Assembly (NCBI GenBank): GCA_034508935.3
Contig: CM067444.1
Span: 27,579,966-27,643,965, forward strand
DNA: 64,000 bases
DNA from: Berghia stephanieae
Lineage: Eukaryota; Mollusca; Gastropoda; Nudibranchia; Aeolidiidae
Direction of reading: 5' to 3'
In this document: piece after piece, positions 21,301-27,320 of the stretch
Numbering within the stretch: position 1 is the first letter of the stretch
Layout of the letters: every line of letters starts with the position of its first letter
The notes under the pieces: generated by a model
What the model was told of the DNA's origin: nothing
Database searches by the model: none
What the model saw: the letters and a program-made list of their open reading frames with translations, nothing else
Made by a program: the position numbers and the translations under genes

Positions 21301-22044
21301 TTGATATTAGGGTTAATCCTTAACAGAGATTAAAAATAAATAGATTTTTTAAAAAAATTGCAGGTATGGTCATAGAAATAGTGAACGTTAGATAGAGCAT
21401 TGCCAGAATAAACAAAAGGACCAAGGTGGGATCTTCTGATCTGCCACGGTGGGCAGAGAGGTCACTGGCTGTCATCTATTCCACATATCTACTTTCTCTT
21501 TCCATGTTGCTTTTTGTCTTTGCTCTGGAATTTTGTCCTGGTCCTAGTTGGGATCCTTAGCCAGTGTAATCAATTTACTTTTGATAGATAATAGTTTTTT
21601 ACTTCGCAGATCATCTCTCTGTTATTACTGTAATGCATTTTTAACTATTATATATATTTCCTTTGAATATATTGTAAAAATAGAGCTTTTTTATTTAAAA
21701 AATTGAGCTTTTATATAGAGAAATATCCACTTAACATGCTCAAAGTCCTTTACAAGGGGACACTGGCCAACAGCAACATTTATCCTTTAGGACGGACATG
21801 ACGCCTTTTTTTTTTCATAATTTGTATGTAGGGTCTATTGGGATATACATTTATTTTTATAAACTGTTTGTTTTGATTACTTCTGCAAAGCATCACTGAG
21901 CGTTATAAGTGGATATTATCTCTATATAAAATAATTACCAATTACACATAATATTACATGACATTACATTGTTAGATTATATTCTATTATCAATTTTCCT
22001 GAATTTCAGGTTCAAGATCACAATCCGATCTAGGCGCCCTCTAA
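1449..22044 (+). CDS. Class C (family 3) GPCR, 17 coding exons
   Basis: Seventeen GT-AG exons join in compatible phases into about 979 residues, once a one-base slip in exon 1 is allowed for. Residues 1-21 look like a signal peptide. About 30-480 form a Venus-flytrap ligand-binding domain, with 'GGLFDIHEEE', 'VVAYVGPYS' and 'NPWLSAF' matching family landmarks. Residues 491-560 are a short linker with CPDLLSCC and Thr/Pro/Asp-rich sequence; the nine-cysteine domain of mGlu and calcium-sensing receptors is missing. Seven hydrophobic helices span about 561-829. Cys628 (start of TM3) and Cys718 (second extracellular loop) are placed for the conserved disulfide. The tail (832-979) has PPSY at 861 and PPTY at 911. 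It should act at the plasma membrane as a G-protein-coupled receptor; its ligand is unknown. The Ser/Thr signature that binds amino acids in mGlu receptors is not obvious. The tail start 'LPKVRQLVNMGVEGIYLED' resembles my memory of Bride-of-sevenless-like receptors. Class C is near certain; the sub-family is not. Confidence 0.9.
2135..2236 (+). CDS. Class C GPCR exon 2 (ligand domain)
   Basis: Acceptor 'ttgattcacag', donor 'gttagc'. 34 codons, phase 0 at both ends. It encodes AFYWSINKYANEILQGRQ and then AVGAIAFDSCM. This matches the family pattern of a helix with Ala and 'I..IN' followed by a strand ending in D-x-C, as in mGlu receptors. Confidence 0.85.
2695..2855 (-). mobile_element. SINE-B body fragment
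   Basis: Reverse-strand copy of the SINE-B body ('cagatctaacacatc', 'cactgcttggtggacaaatg'). It looks at first like an exon because it ends in an AG and a GT, but it matches the repeat, not the receptor. Confidence 0.6.
3041..3212 (+). CDS. Class C GPCR exon 3 (ligand domain)
   Basis: Acceptor 'cttaattacag', donor 'gtagaa', phase 0 in and phase 1 out. It encodes NVVAYVGPYSNMDTHRAGM and ends KITLMSPGAHALG. This is the 'viGp.sS...a..l..l..iP..s..st' segment that carries the amino-acid-binding Ser and Thr in mGlu receptors. Here 'YSNMD' and 'MSPGA' stand in those places, so the glutamate-type signature is weak. Confidence 0.88.
3459..3650 (+). repeat. Foldback family D, single arm
   Basis: Carries 'acgtttcgggtttccccttt' followed by 'caacaaaacaggatgaatga'. 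Same order and length as the arms of the palindrome at 28.3-28.7 kb. A G-run lies 70 bases downstream. Confidence 0.7.
4195..4430 (+). CDS. Class C GPCR exon 4 (ligand domain)
   Basis: Acceptor 'ttatactattgcag', donor 'gtgaga', phase 1 in and 0 out. It encodes KVRPGQAYDLKAIHAFLEHQ, then EFVMVIYT, the family's 'r..Ps...qa.ai...l..f.w..V..vy' block. The end is acidic (MLEDESSDDN) after SKLCHKLEF. There is no clear 'YG' motif. Confidence 0.87.
4553..4895 (+). mobile_element. SINE-A copy, tRNA-derived, with doubled 3' end
   Basis: The head 'tgtggtctcgtggtatgac' to 'ggtcctgggttcgagcc' reads like pol III A and B boxes. The body has 'gagtccttggaaaaggctc' and 'gtaaaatgagtacctggcc'. The terminal 'agcgctttgagcacattta' block occurs twice (about 4800 and 4870), so the tail is duplicated or two copies abut. 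Confidence 0.85.
4907..5178 (-). mobile_element. SINE-B copy, tRNA-derived
   Basis: On the - strand the head is a tRNA-like 'agctta.ttggtagagcact' with a B-box-like segment, then 'gtccac', 'tgattgggtagctgggtct' and 'ctccatgggcatatggctcc'. A G-run lies inside. It joins the SINE-A copy at its left. Confidence 0.8.
5699..5856 (+). CDS. Class C GPCR exon 5 (ligand domain)
   Basis: Acceptor 'ctatcaatcttcag', donor 'gtaagt', phase 0 in and 2 out. It encodes IKAVAEDLVKYSVAKYVVPL, then LIYILHSDIGRD, matching the family block 'l....a.vvv.f......a......g.....wi.sd.w'. Confidence 0.87.
5941..6487 (+). mobile_element. Repeat C copy (LINE 3'-end-like)
   Basis: Starts 'tctgggcggggttccctacc' and ends 'actggcgttgatatgaccta ... 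cccttaaaaacaaacaaaac'. The short A/C-rich tail fits a retroposed LINE 3' end or a SINE; no coding remains. Contains a 17-base G run near 6230. Confidence 0.7.
6775..6900 (+). mobile_element. SINE-G fragment
   Basis: 'gaatctgaaaaggtgagaatg', 'gtgccagacaaaagagaa' and 'tgactggtaatcaaacctca' match the left half of SINE-G (better at 27.1 and 42.4 kb). Confidence 0.55.
6893..7060 (-). repeat. Foldback family D, single arm
   Basis: Contains 'catgttttgttgataaaggg', then 'aaatccaaaacgtcca' and 'aaattgaagcttatt', the reverse arm of family D, diverged. Confidence 0.6.
7250..7420 (+). repeat. Foldback family E, single arm
   Basis: 'gatgaagaagggcttttgg', 'gctgttatattcattttg' and 'cttctagcagcttagtttc' match the arm seen at 45.5 and 57.9 kb; the stem region has lost 'cccgaaacg'. 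Confidence 0.6.
7433..7615 (+). CDS. Class C GPCR exon 6 (ligand domain)
   Basis: Acceptor 'ttatcttcccag', donor 'gtaagc', phase 2 in and 2 out. It encodes 'AIIVEPALPVG' and ends 'DVSNPWLSAFIQQN'. The NPW motif lies where class C ligand domains have 'NPWf.e.w'. One N-glycosylation sequon, NAT, is visible. Confidence 0.9.
7749..8130 (+). mobile_element. Repeat C copy, 3'-truncated
   Basis: 'tgggtggggttcctgacctc' onward to 'gaactaattttcctttg', then lost. Lies in the intron 70 bases before exon 7 of the GPCR. Confidence 0.7.
8201..8285 (+). CDS. Class C GPCR exon 7 (ligand domain)
   Basis: Acceptor 'gatctcttcag', donor 'gtaagt', phase 2 in and 0 out, 85 bases. It encodes KLPDLFSAPSPMAMNVWRTI and ends SVRYIID, close to the family's '...v.Av.a.a.al' helix. 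It lies about 70 bases downstream of a truncated repeat C copy. Confidence 0.82.
8330..8480 (+). mobile_element. SINE-G fragment
   Basis: 'gaatctgaaaaaagtgcgta', 'acatcccaaaacatcgg' and 'actgaggatcaaaactc' follow SINE-G order; diverged. Confidence 0.5.
8600..8665 (-). repeat. Foldback family E fragment
   Basis: 'agctgtagactgtaaagagc' and 'aatgaatataacagcctc' match the E arm terminus. Confidence 0.5.
8672..8875 (+). repeat. Foldback family D, single arm
   Basis: 'gctgctcgaagctcgaagaa', 'gaacgtttcgggtttcccct' and 'aaacaccacagatgaatgag': a well-kept D arm. Confidence 0.75.
9130..9435 (+). mobile_element. SINE-A copy
   Basis: 'ggctatgtggtctggtggta', 'ggtcctgggttcgagcccc', 'gtgtaaaatgagtacctggc' and the end 'aagcgctttgagcatg'. 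Nearly full length. Confidence 0.88.
9788..9994 (+). CDS. Class C GPCR exon 8 (ligand domain)
   Basis: Acceptor 'ttattgcaacag', donor 'gtaagt', 69 codons, phase 0 at both ends. It encodes 'CDQLRNLPGHLDELYQVIKG' and 'ILHNYYVYDVQKGY'. These match the family's 'C..l......l...l..v.f.g..g...f...gd...y.i.n.q' end of the flytrap domain. Confidence 0.9.
10255..10545 (-). mobile_element. LINE remnant, reverse transcriptase C-terminus
   Basis: The - strand at 10324-10527 encodes HLAIPHIRTKVRTRSLSQFW, then FREILENISFF. This fits the '.pR.RT...rsfs...p.lWN.LP..iR....sFk..L' end of CR1/L2/Rex-like ORF2, with the WN.LP part lost. It is short and decayed, and sits just before exon 9's acceptor. Confidence 0.45.
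10560..10756 (+). CDS. Class C GPCR exon 9: domain end and short linker
   Basis: Acceptor 'ttttttctatcag', donor 'gtgagt', phase 0 in and 2 out. It encodes IGSIRGNQD, then CPDLLSCC, then Thr/Pro-rich TVPNTNPPSTDSVTKGP. Only three cysteines occur where mGlu-type receptors have a nine-cysteine domain, so the linker is more like GABA-B-type architecture. The acceptor lies just past a LINE C-terminal remnant. Confidence 0.88.
10779..11080 (-). mobile_element. SINE-A copy
   Basis: Reverse copy: 'gcgcaatatccacaaaacg', 'acacctgagtacagtgagag', 'gaacccaggaccttccaatc', 'ccactagaccacata'. Confidence 0.88.
11199..11830 (+). mobile_element. SINE-A copy split by a J element
   Basis: The head stops after 'acactcgctttc' (11221-11232). 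The same 12 bases recur at 11566-11577, where the SINE continues 'gcatcggaacgtcctgggtt' to 'agcgctttgagcatg'. The J element lies between, so the SINE is the older insertion. Confidence 0.88.
11233..11565 (+). mobile_element. J element, 333 bp with exact 12-bp target duplication
   Basis: Begins 'ttggttggatgggagcatca' and ends in 'caacaaacaaacaaaac'. A second copy at 43862-44200 has the same start and tail. The direct repeats and the AAAC-type tail indicate target-primed retroposition. No tRNA-, 7SL- or 5S-like head is evident to me. Confidence 0.8.
11925..12845 (+). mobile_element. Repeat C copy interrupted by a 331-bp insert
   Basis: From 'tctgggtctggtcttttgac' to 'ggcgctgatatgatctaaat' with tail 'cccttataaacaacaaaac'. 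The copy breaks after 'ggtgctttaa' and resumes at 'ttgtaattctag'; the unbroken order is visible in the reverse copy at 24.4 kb. Confidence 0.75.
12407..12737. mobile_element. TTAA-site insert with internal palindrome
   Basis: Starts 'ctctttcagtgctgaggc' after TTAA; ends with the rough inverse ('gccaatgcgttgaaa') beside TGAA. Contains a C18 run and an inverted repeat, 'ggctacactgtgcggcca' against 'tggccgcacagtgcagcc' (12664-12725). Could be a piggyBac-type MITE; family uncertain. Confidence 0.5.
12931..13058 (+). CDS. Class C GPCR exon 10: juxtamembrane linker, start of TM1
   Basis: Acceptor 'atcttcttacag', donor 'gtgaga', phase 2 in and 1 out. It encodes YVLYPMDKEITGAFSNMDRD, an acidic DDDDYG stretch, then KWILALGVLAG, the first half of TM1 (about residue 561 on). 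Confidence 0.88.
13490..13751 (+). pseudogene. Mariner/Tc1-type transposase C-terminal remnant
   Basis: 'EWSPMSPDLNPMDYSIWSLV' is the conserved 'W.p.SPDLNP.Dy.iW' block with the second catalytic Asp region. ELKESIGNAWDEILVQYSRK and EKRICTVIKQYGGSTADHIK follow, as at the transposase end. A stop splits it after SNMV, and no 5' half is recognisable. 'aagtttccaaacttgc' (about 13314) and 'gtgttcccaaacttacgg' (about 14648) might be remains of its ends. Confidence 0.7.
13815..14040 (+). mobile_element. SINE-F copy, tRNA-derived
   Basis: The head 'gcaacgtagctcagcaatac' to 'ggtatcaagttcgacc' resembles a tRNA (A and B boxes). The body has 'gatttgagcaagtcacctca' and the tail 'gggatgaataaagggaattt' followed by (TTTTA)n. 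Confidence 0.8.
14303..14520. repeat. TAA microsatellite
   Basis: About 210 bases of TAA with few interruptions; the Tyr/Leu ORF on the - strand is an artefact. Confidence 0.95.
14827..14993 (+). CDS. Class C GPCR exon 11: TM1 end, first loop, TM2
   Basis: Acceptor 'tttctttcaacag', donor 'gtgtgt', phase 1 in and 0 out. It encodes LGILCVLVFEIYILYKMVG (TM1), the basic loop KKVDNKWR and WLGQLLLFGIFLAYLVCFAF (TM2). It lies between a TAA microsatellite 300 bases upstream and a GAT/GGT-rich tract directly downstream. Confidence 0.92.
15005..15310. repeat. GGT/GAT-rich microsatellite in GPCR intron 11
   Basis: Irregular GGT, GAT and GAC triplets then a pure GAT run. Starts 11 bases after the exon 11 donor. 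Confidence 0.92.
15418..15609 (+). CDS. Class C GPCR exon 12: TM3 and start of TM4
   Basis: Acceptor 'catcatcatttcag', donor 'gtttgg', 64 codons, phase 0 at both ends. It encodes ATCGITRFGVGVAYAICFAV, giving the conserved Cys (residue 628) at the top of TM3. It continues LLVKLMVILTSKSSD (end of TM3 and second intracellular loop) and YQFLMFAFAVGIQ (TM4). Confidence 0.92.
15759..16045 (+). mobile_element. SINE-B copy, tRNA-derived
   Basis: The head 'ggtcctgatagctcagtagg' and 'tagagcactggtttcag' is tRNA-like. Body: 'gattgggtagctggttctgt', 'aaaggatagcaagtaatt', 'ctctggatccatgggccta'. Nearly full length with a C14 run. Confidence 0.85.
16068..16180 (-). mobile_element. SINE-B fragment
   Basis: 'taccctttggataaaacctg', 'ccagatctaatagacccaac' and 'gcggacagtgggatcag'. 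Lies head to head with the copy to its left. Confidence 0.65.
16535..16745 (-). mobile_element. SINE-F copy
   Basis: Reverse copy: tail 'tttattcatcccatagggga', body 'gaggtgacttgctcaaggcc', head 'ggtacctttcaggtatgaag' and 'accgctgagcc'. Confidence 0.8.
16752..17065 (-). mobile_element. SINE-A copy abutting GPCR exon 13
   Basis: Reverse copy ending 'cataccacaagaccacatag' at 17063. Only about 25 bases, a pyrimidine tract and AG, separate it from the exon at 17091. Confidence 0.85.
17091..17374 (+). CDS. Class C GPCR exon 13: TM4, second extracellular loop, TM5, start of TM6
   Basis: Acceptor 'ctttctttcactag', donor 'gtaaat', phase 0 in and 2 out, the longest exon (284 bases). It encodes IVINVQWLITVPPD (TM4), VWVCNHYTW with the loop Cys718, LLSLTYIMVMILIITILSLN (TM5), then the NHRESVFIGIAAGF start of TM6. 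This parallels the mGlu 'NEAKFIGF' block. A SINE-A copy ends only about 25 bases before the exon. Confidence 0.93.
17385..17560 (-). mobile_element. SINE-F copy, diverged
   Basis: 'taaaatttccctttattcat', 'gaaaatccaggagtcagcta' and 'cagtgtcttgtctaagg' follow SINE-F tail and body in reverse. Starts about 10 bases after exon 13. Confidence 0.6.
17610..17937 (-). mobile_element. SINE-A copy
   Basis: 'gcgcaatatccactaaatgt', 'gacattacgcctgctaggca' and 'cataccacaagaccacatag'. Nearly full length. Confidence 0.88.
18329..18470 (+). CDS. Class C GPCR exon 14: TM6 and TM7
   Basis: Acceptor 'ttgttttttag', donor 'gtaagt', phase 2 in and 0 out. It encodes IPLWMAWGLVGGLNKDKGYG (TM6 and third extracellular loop) and ACIAFGLFLTATLILFAMFL (TM7), ending in PK, the class C 'F.Pk' end of TM7. 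Confidence 0.93.
18585..18807. mobile_element. Foldback MITE K, TTAA-flanked
   Basis: TTAA at 18581-18584 and 18808-18811. Ends 'ctgctgtactctgaaaaaac' and, on the other strand, 'ctgccatactctgaaaaaaa'. The arms pair over about 100 bases, almost the whole element, meeting near 'gggaccttacgaggttcc'. TTAA targets are usual for piggyBac-type elements; no transposase is present. Confidence 0.8.
18820..18960. mobile_element. SINE-G fragment with short inverted arms
   Basis: 'aaaacctgaaaagctttgta', 'catcccataaaatcagcctg' and 'cttacaccagtgcctgttcc' follow SINE-G; strongly diverged. Confidence 0.45.
19534..19729 (+). CDS. Class C GPCR exon 15: proximal cytoplasmic tail
   Basis: Acceptor 'aatatgtcccgtag', donor 'gtaagc', phase 0 in and 1 out. 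It encodes VRQLVNMGVEGIYLEDDRD, IYGGSIIMAPPSYKSK and VIYVNNQGIYSEPVVVG. PPSY (about 861-864) fits the PPxY ligand of WW domains. Several Tyr and Ser could be phosphorylated. Confidence 0.87.
19846..20000 (+). mobile_element. Chimeric SINE: SINE-B head joined to SINE-F tail
   Basis: 19848-19925 is the SINE-B tRNA-like head ('gtcccgataactcaattggt', 'gatcgatcccaggtgcagtc'). From 19932 it is SINE-F ('tctgcggctgatgcctggta', 'gacaaatttcccctt'). The switch has no recognisable target repeat between the parts. Confidence 0.65.
20160..20700 (+). mobile_element. Repeat C copy, full length
   Basis: 'tgggtggggttcctgacctc' to 'tactggcgctgatatgacct' and 'ccgtaaaacccttaaaaaca' then an A-rich tail. One of the best copies. 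Confidence 0.75.
20708..20806 (-). mobile_element. SINE-A head fragment
   Basis: 'ggtgagagaatgtgagtaaa' to 'cataccacaagaccacatag'; directly follows the tail of the repeat C copy. Confidence 0.75.
20943..21158 (+). CDS. Class C GPCR exon 16: distal cytoplasmic tail
   Basis: Acceptor 'tacgcaccattcag', donor 'gtgagt', phase 1 in and 1 out. It encodes STYSAPPTYLKKTESTYGGS, a second PPxY motif (PPTY, about 911-914). A basic, Ser-rich stretch with NRSSSKKPLSEVNYASS and RPRSLKGTLP follows. 'YGGS' repeats the one in exon 15, so the tail may contain an old internal duplication. Confidence 0.85.
21425..21680 (+). mobile_element. Repeat C copy, degraded
   Basis: 'ggtgggatcttctgatctgc', 'cacggtgggcagagaggtc' and 'cagatcatctctctgttatt' keep repeat C order. 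Confidence 0.5.
21690..21812 (-). mobile_element. SINE-A 3'-end fragment
   Basis: 'ttgagcttttatatagagaa', 'caacagcaacatttat' and 'gacatgacgcc'. Confidence 0.7.
22010..22044 (+). CDS. Class C GPCR exon 17: last residues and stop
   Basis: Acceptor 'ttttcctgaatttcag', phase 1 in. After the split Arg codon it encodes SRSQSDLGAL and stops at TAA 22042-22044. Phase and a basic/Ser continuation support the call. The exon is short, so the alternative is a different last exon. Confidence 0.75.
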
Positions 22045-23510
22045 GTTACAACATCCATGGATGTATAGAAAGAACTACATGATAATTCCTCCACCCACCT
22101 CTACATTGTTGCTGTCTTACTCAAGTCTATCAAAACATTCCAATACAGGGACAGTGACGAACACCTTTTACATTCCAAATATATCTTGCCATATATATTT
22201 TTATATAACGTTCAAGAAAAAAGGTATATAAATTTACGTGATATTTTTTTGAAAACTTTCAGCTTTTCAAATTTCAAATCTCAAATTATTAATGAGAGTA
22301 AAAACTTAATTAGAGAGACCGATCTCGAACAGCGAAAATTTAATGTTGATACGAGTTATGAAAAATATTAATTACATATCTTTACTATATTGTCTTCCTC
22401 CTATTCTCTCTCCCTTCTTTGTTCCTATTAGAGTTCAGTGCAACGTTTTTTGTGTGGACCTTCTCAGTCCACCTGACATTGTAGCAAAGGAGTGTTTGTA
22501 AAAAACTGTAAAGGCAAGCCAGGCTTTATTTATTTTGTTTTCCATGTATTAACTGTGATTGTTTATCAAATTGTTGAATAATTTTAATTCATCCTTTGAA
22601 TCTTTTTTTTTTCTTTAAAAAACAACATTTTTTATTTTCAAACCATAAGATGTCATCAAATGTTTTATGAACCTTTGTACTTAAACTGCTGTGTTTAGTT
22701 TTGTTTTTCTTGTTTTTTTTAAATTTGTTTTTGACATATAGAATTGGTTTCATAAGATTTTTGGACTTACTTTAAAAACAAGTATTAAAAGATCTAATTC
22801 TGACAATGATGTTTGTTTTGAACACTTTATACAAAGTTCTTTATTTGCTTTTTAAGCCCTACTTATTTCATTCGGGAATATTCTAGATAATATTCATATA
22901 TAATTATTTTTATAAATTTTCAAACTAATGAAAAAAGAAAAAACAAGCACAATTATGGCAGAACATCGAACTTGACAAACTCTGTATAGCAGTTCTATTC
23001 AATAGCTCTTGGTGCTATCATAAATCATAAAAGTTAAGAGCAGATCTTAAGCAGTAAATCTGGAAATTCTCCCAATAGAAATGCGATATGGTCAAGACAG
23101 TGTAAGAGTGCTAAAGAATGAATGCGTGTCATAATTATTGTTGCTCAATACTGAATGTGTTGCATATGTGTAGAATGATTGATTTATCTTCAAGATATTA
23201 AGAAATGTGAGAAAGTTTATTCTAAACGAGTAATTATATCTAAATAGAAGTTAAAGAAAGTATTTGATAAATGAATTCGAATGATACCTGCTTTTTTTCA
23301 ACAAACCGGTTCTAGGTAATCAGTATAGTATTTATGATTGTACAAGTTTGCTCACATAAATGAACCTTGATGAATGATATATTGACATCTTGACTGAACT
23401 AAAAATCTGTCAATTATAACCAAAATGGAACTGGATGAAGATTGTTGACTGCAGGCAGTTTTTAATGACTAGTATTTTCATCTAATAAATATTAATATTT
23501 ACAACTACTT
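22045..23510 (+). other. Probable 3' UTR of the class C GPCR gene
   Basis: AT-rich sequence with no convincing ORF follows the stop. Possible poly(A) signals are ATTAAA at 22784 and AATAAA at 23486; which is used cannot be told from sequence. Clean of the SINEs that fill the introns, which fits transcribed UTR. Confidence 0.4.
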
Positions 23511-24000
23511 TTTGGATTTTATAAATGCAATTCACATTTTTTAGTTTACTAATTATTTTTTTTCATATATTTATCGGAAAGAAAGGGATTGGAATCATTC
23601 ATAGATATACACATTTGTACAGTTTCCAACTCAATTTTTATTTGTTTGAAACCTGGTCGAAAACCAGCATAAGCCTTCATTTCATTTATTTTGTTTATAA
23701 CAGGAAAAAAAATACGCAAATGAAAACGTTCAATGAATTATCTCACAGATTCCAATAGTTAAACCGTTTTTGTCATTTTCAGACTAGATCTAATCTAACA
23801 AAATATGCCATTCATTTCCATACTGTGTATACTATTATTATATAAATAAAATATATATTATCTTTAAATATTTAAACTGTTTCTTATTGATTCTTTTAAT
23901 ACAGTTGGTTGGTGATTTTGTGTGATTGACAGGGTCTATTGGTAGAGTTTTGTCTCTCTAATCTTCTTTCCTTTATCTTAAGCTTACATTTCTTATCCAT
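23511..24000. other. AT-rich spacer, no feature recognised
   Basis: No believable coding or repeat match; ORFs here have a random AT-rich composition. Second AATAAA at 23845. Confidence 0.4.
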
Positions 24001-24095
<95 letters not shown>

Positions 24096-24098
24096 AGA

Positions 24099-24129
<31 letters not shown>

Positions 24130-24132
24130 GAG

Positions 24133-24210
<78 letters not shown>
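24001..24210. repeat. GA microsatellite
   Basis: About 205 bases of almost pure GA with a G8 and a few GGA units; a long polypurine tract. Confidence 0.97.
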
Positions 24211-24214
<4 letters not shown>

Positions 24215-24355
24215 TTGCTTTTTACATGTTCTCGCTGGAGGGGATTATGATCCATCCTTATGCTATGATAAAGATCATATGAACAGAAAGAAGATATATG
24301 AGAAGAGAAAAGACAAGAAGAAATATCTTCCTCTACTCATAAGATTTTTTTCTTT

Positions 24356-24852
24356 GTTTCTAAGGGTTTTACGACTCTTAAAACACATTGTCATATCAGC
24401 GCCAGTAAAAAGCAAGAAAATGGGATAGTAAACAGTTCAAGAATTACAATTAAAGCACCTACGAATAAGTAAGACAAAAGGAGAATTGGTTCAAATTGGG
24501 AACAGATGTAGATTCCAAGAGTATACCATCATCAGTGTACTTAGTTTGAGATCACCTAAATATCTCATCCTGACACAAGCACAGGTCTGCTAAGAGGAAC
24601 ACATTCAAATGTTTACGAATCAAAGTGCATAACAGATTTACAGGACAAAAAATATCATCTCCCAAAACTCTTAACTATACATTTGACTGTATCCCTCCCT
24701 GGGTATCCGGCCAGGGCCTTGGACAAAACCAAGTAATCTCATTCCAAGAAAAAGATAGAAAGTATGTTGGAAAACAGACATAGGGTGATACAAGACGCAG
24801 TGAGTGCCTCCCGGCCCAAGATGGGGAGGTCAGGAACCCCAACCAGTACTCA
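24356..24852 (-). mobile_element. Repeat C copy, full length, reverse
   Basis: Begins at its tail side with 'tctaagggttttacgactct' and ends 'ggtcaggaaccccaaccag'. Confidence 0.75.
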
Positions 24853-25177
24853 TAAGCAGAGGCAAAGGACCACAAACAAACTTATATACAAAATAAACAA
24901 AAAGAAGAAAAAATATATGTCATGTAAAAGCTGCATTTTATTGCCTTTTTCTCTCCCCTTAAAACATGTTTTTCTTGAATAACAATGGTCATCATTTGAG
25001 TTCTTGAAGCAACACAATTTTTTAAAAAACGTTTCGATTAAATTCACAATCAAGTATGGGCCATCAATAATGAACTCAACAAAAGCATTCACATTTTGAG
25101 ACAAACAAAAAATTAATAGATTAAAATTACATTTCAAAAGTGTTTTGTCAATCATAATTTTGTATTGTTTTTGTTTT

Positions 25178-25720
25178 GTTTTTAAGGGTTTTACGGTGCT
25201 TTGAGACACGTTTAAGTCATTTCAGCACTAGTAAAAATAAAGTAAATGGGATAGTAAAAAAATTCTAGATTTGCAATTGAAAGCACATGAGAAAAAGTAA
25301 GACAAAAGGGAATGGTTCAAATAGGAAACAGATGTAGATTCCAAAAGCACACTATCAGTGCAACTAGTTTGAAATCATCTAAAATTTTCATACTGACACA
25401 AGTGCAGGATCCCACCGAGAGGAATACACTCAAATGTTATTATAAATGTCATTATATAAATATATATATATTTAAAAAATAATAATAATAATACACAACA
25501 GAGTTTACAAGGAAAAAATATCACCTCCCAAAACTAACTATATACATTTGACTGTTTCCCTTTCATCCAAAGACTCCGGAAAGAGCCCGGACAAAACCAT
25601 GTAATCCCATTCCAAGACAAAGACAAAGAAAGCAACTCAGAAAACAGATATAGAAGGATAGAAGATACTGCAAATGACCTCCTGCCAACAATGGGAGTCA
25701 CAGACCCGACACAGTAATCG
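25178..25720 (-). mobile_element. Repeat C copy, full length, reverse
   Basis: 'ttttaagggttttacggtgc', 'catttgactgtttccctttc' and 'cccgacacagtaat' mark it. A short AT/TAA insert lies near 25450-25490. Confidence 0.72.
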
Positions 25721-26164
25721 GGTTATTCATATTAAGTTGACAAAGCACATTTGGTAATAATAATAACCCCCAAAAAAAAAAAAAAATACCCAAAGACTTG
25801 ATTAAATATTTTTTCCAATTTAATGTTTTTGCTCTCAAGCAAATACCATTGAAGATAACATTTAAATTACAATAGAAATTATGAACCAATCATTTAACAA
25901 AAAATCAAATTGAAAATGAATAAAATAAGATCAAAGAATATCACAAAGTAGCAAATTCACATATGTGACTCATTGTCTCAAAATGGTATTATGTCAAGGT
26001 CATTTGGATGCAGAATTGTATTTATAGTTGGACTAAATATGAAACTTGGGGAAAAGTTGAAGTGTTTCATTGAGGAGAATGTGTATAAAACCTTTAAGTG
26101 TGAAAATGAAATTTCATACTTTGGATTACTTTGACGGTAAACTTGATTTTTACAATACTAATCT

Positions 26165-26520
26165 AACTCATAGCTGTGGACTGTAAAAAGTCATAAACAA
26201 AAATGAATATAACGGCTTCAAAACATGGAACATTTCGGGTTGATGACCATTCTTCAGCCAATAAGAAAATCAATACAAACATTAATACATTACTTTAAAA
26301 AGCAGAGAGACAACAGAGAAATAGCATTCCCTTTGGTAAGGAATAAGATCTTGGAATGTCAACAAAAACAAACAAATGCCATCTGTTTTTAAAAAAAGTA
26401 ATGTATTTATGCTTTTATTGTTGTTTTTTTTTTGTTAACTGAAGAAAGGTTTCAAGCTCGACACATCCCGTGTTTGCTATTTTGTTCTATTTTAAAAGCT
26501 GTTATATACATGTTTGTTTC
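26165..26520. repeat. Foldback family E, two arms
   Basis: Left arm 'agctgtggactgtaaaaagt' and 'aatgaatataacggcttc'; right arm 'ttaactgaagaaaggtttca' and 'aaagctgttatata'. The inner sequence differs from the 57.7 kb copy. Confidence 0.6.
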
Positions 26521-27075
26521 ACCCTGACATAATGCCAATTTGAGGTGGTGAGTCACGGCAGTTATTTGTGAAATGCCTGTTAAAAATAAATATCTCATAA
26601 CTTTAAGCATTGTGGAATTCAAGATGGAGGAACATTAGCCTTCCTGGATTGTGGAAGGGGAGGGGGGGGGGGGGTCCATATATCTTAATACCTATATATC
26701 ATAACCCCCGTATCAATTTGCCTTTCCTTCAGGCTTTGTAAGGGAGGTCGGAAACCCCACCCAGAAAACAGCAATGGTACACTTATTTATTCTAGAATCC
26801 TTCCATGGAGAGGACAAATATTGTAAAGGGAGAGAAGAGAACAAGGCTGCATCTATATATTTATCATCGCCAGGTCAAACATTAATGAAAATGAGAAATT
26901 TGAGTAGCAGCGCTTTACTTCTTTAGTATCACGATTAAATGTTAAGTGACTTGTAGCTTTGTAAAATACAATGTATGTGATATGATATCCATTAGATTTC
27001 TTTCAACCTTTTGGCATGTTGTAAGACTTCATTAAAAAGTAATTTCATTTATAACCCAAAATTTCAAATTAAAGA
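26521..27075. other. AT-rich spacer with a G13 run
   Basis: A 13-base G run near 26662, and a small reverse repeat-C piece ('gaggtcggaaaccccaccca') at about 26745. Nothing else recognised. Confidence 0.4.
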
Positions 27076-27080
27076 AATTA

Positions 27081-27320
27081 AGGAGCAGGTACCAGTATAA
27101 GATAACGATCTGAACAAGTTAGTGTGTATGAAAGGTGCCAGACGAAGGAAGAAAGAAAATTAGAAGGAAAAAAAAACATCCCAAAAAATCAGTCAACCTC
27201 GACTGGGGATCGAACCTCAGACCTTCTGATGTGCTAGCACATCTGACTGGTAATCAGAAGGTTCTGAACATCACCGGGTCAATCCATACAGATTTGATAA
27301 AATTGTCAACTACAGTCTGT
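27081..27320 (-). mobile_element. SINE-G copy with tRNA-like core
   Basis: 'ggagcaggtaccagtataag', 'gaaaggtgccagacgaagga', 'catcccaaaaaatcagtcaa' and, on the - strand, the T-arm-like 'gaggttcgatccccagtcga'. The core repeats 'ctgatgtgctagcacatc', a small palindrome. Confidence 0.7.

Noticed and set aside
23525-23758. 77-residue ORF past the receptor
   Set aside because: Phe/Ile/Tyr-rich random AT ORF, no conserved motif.
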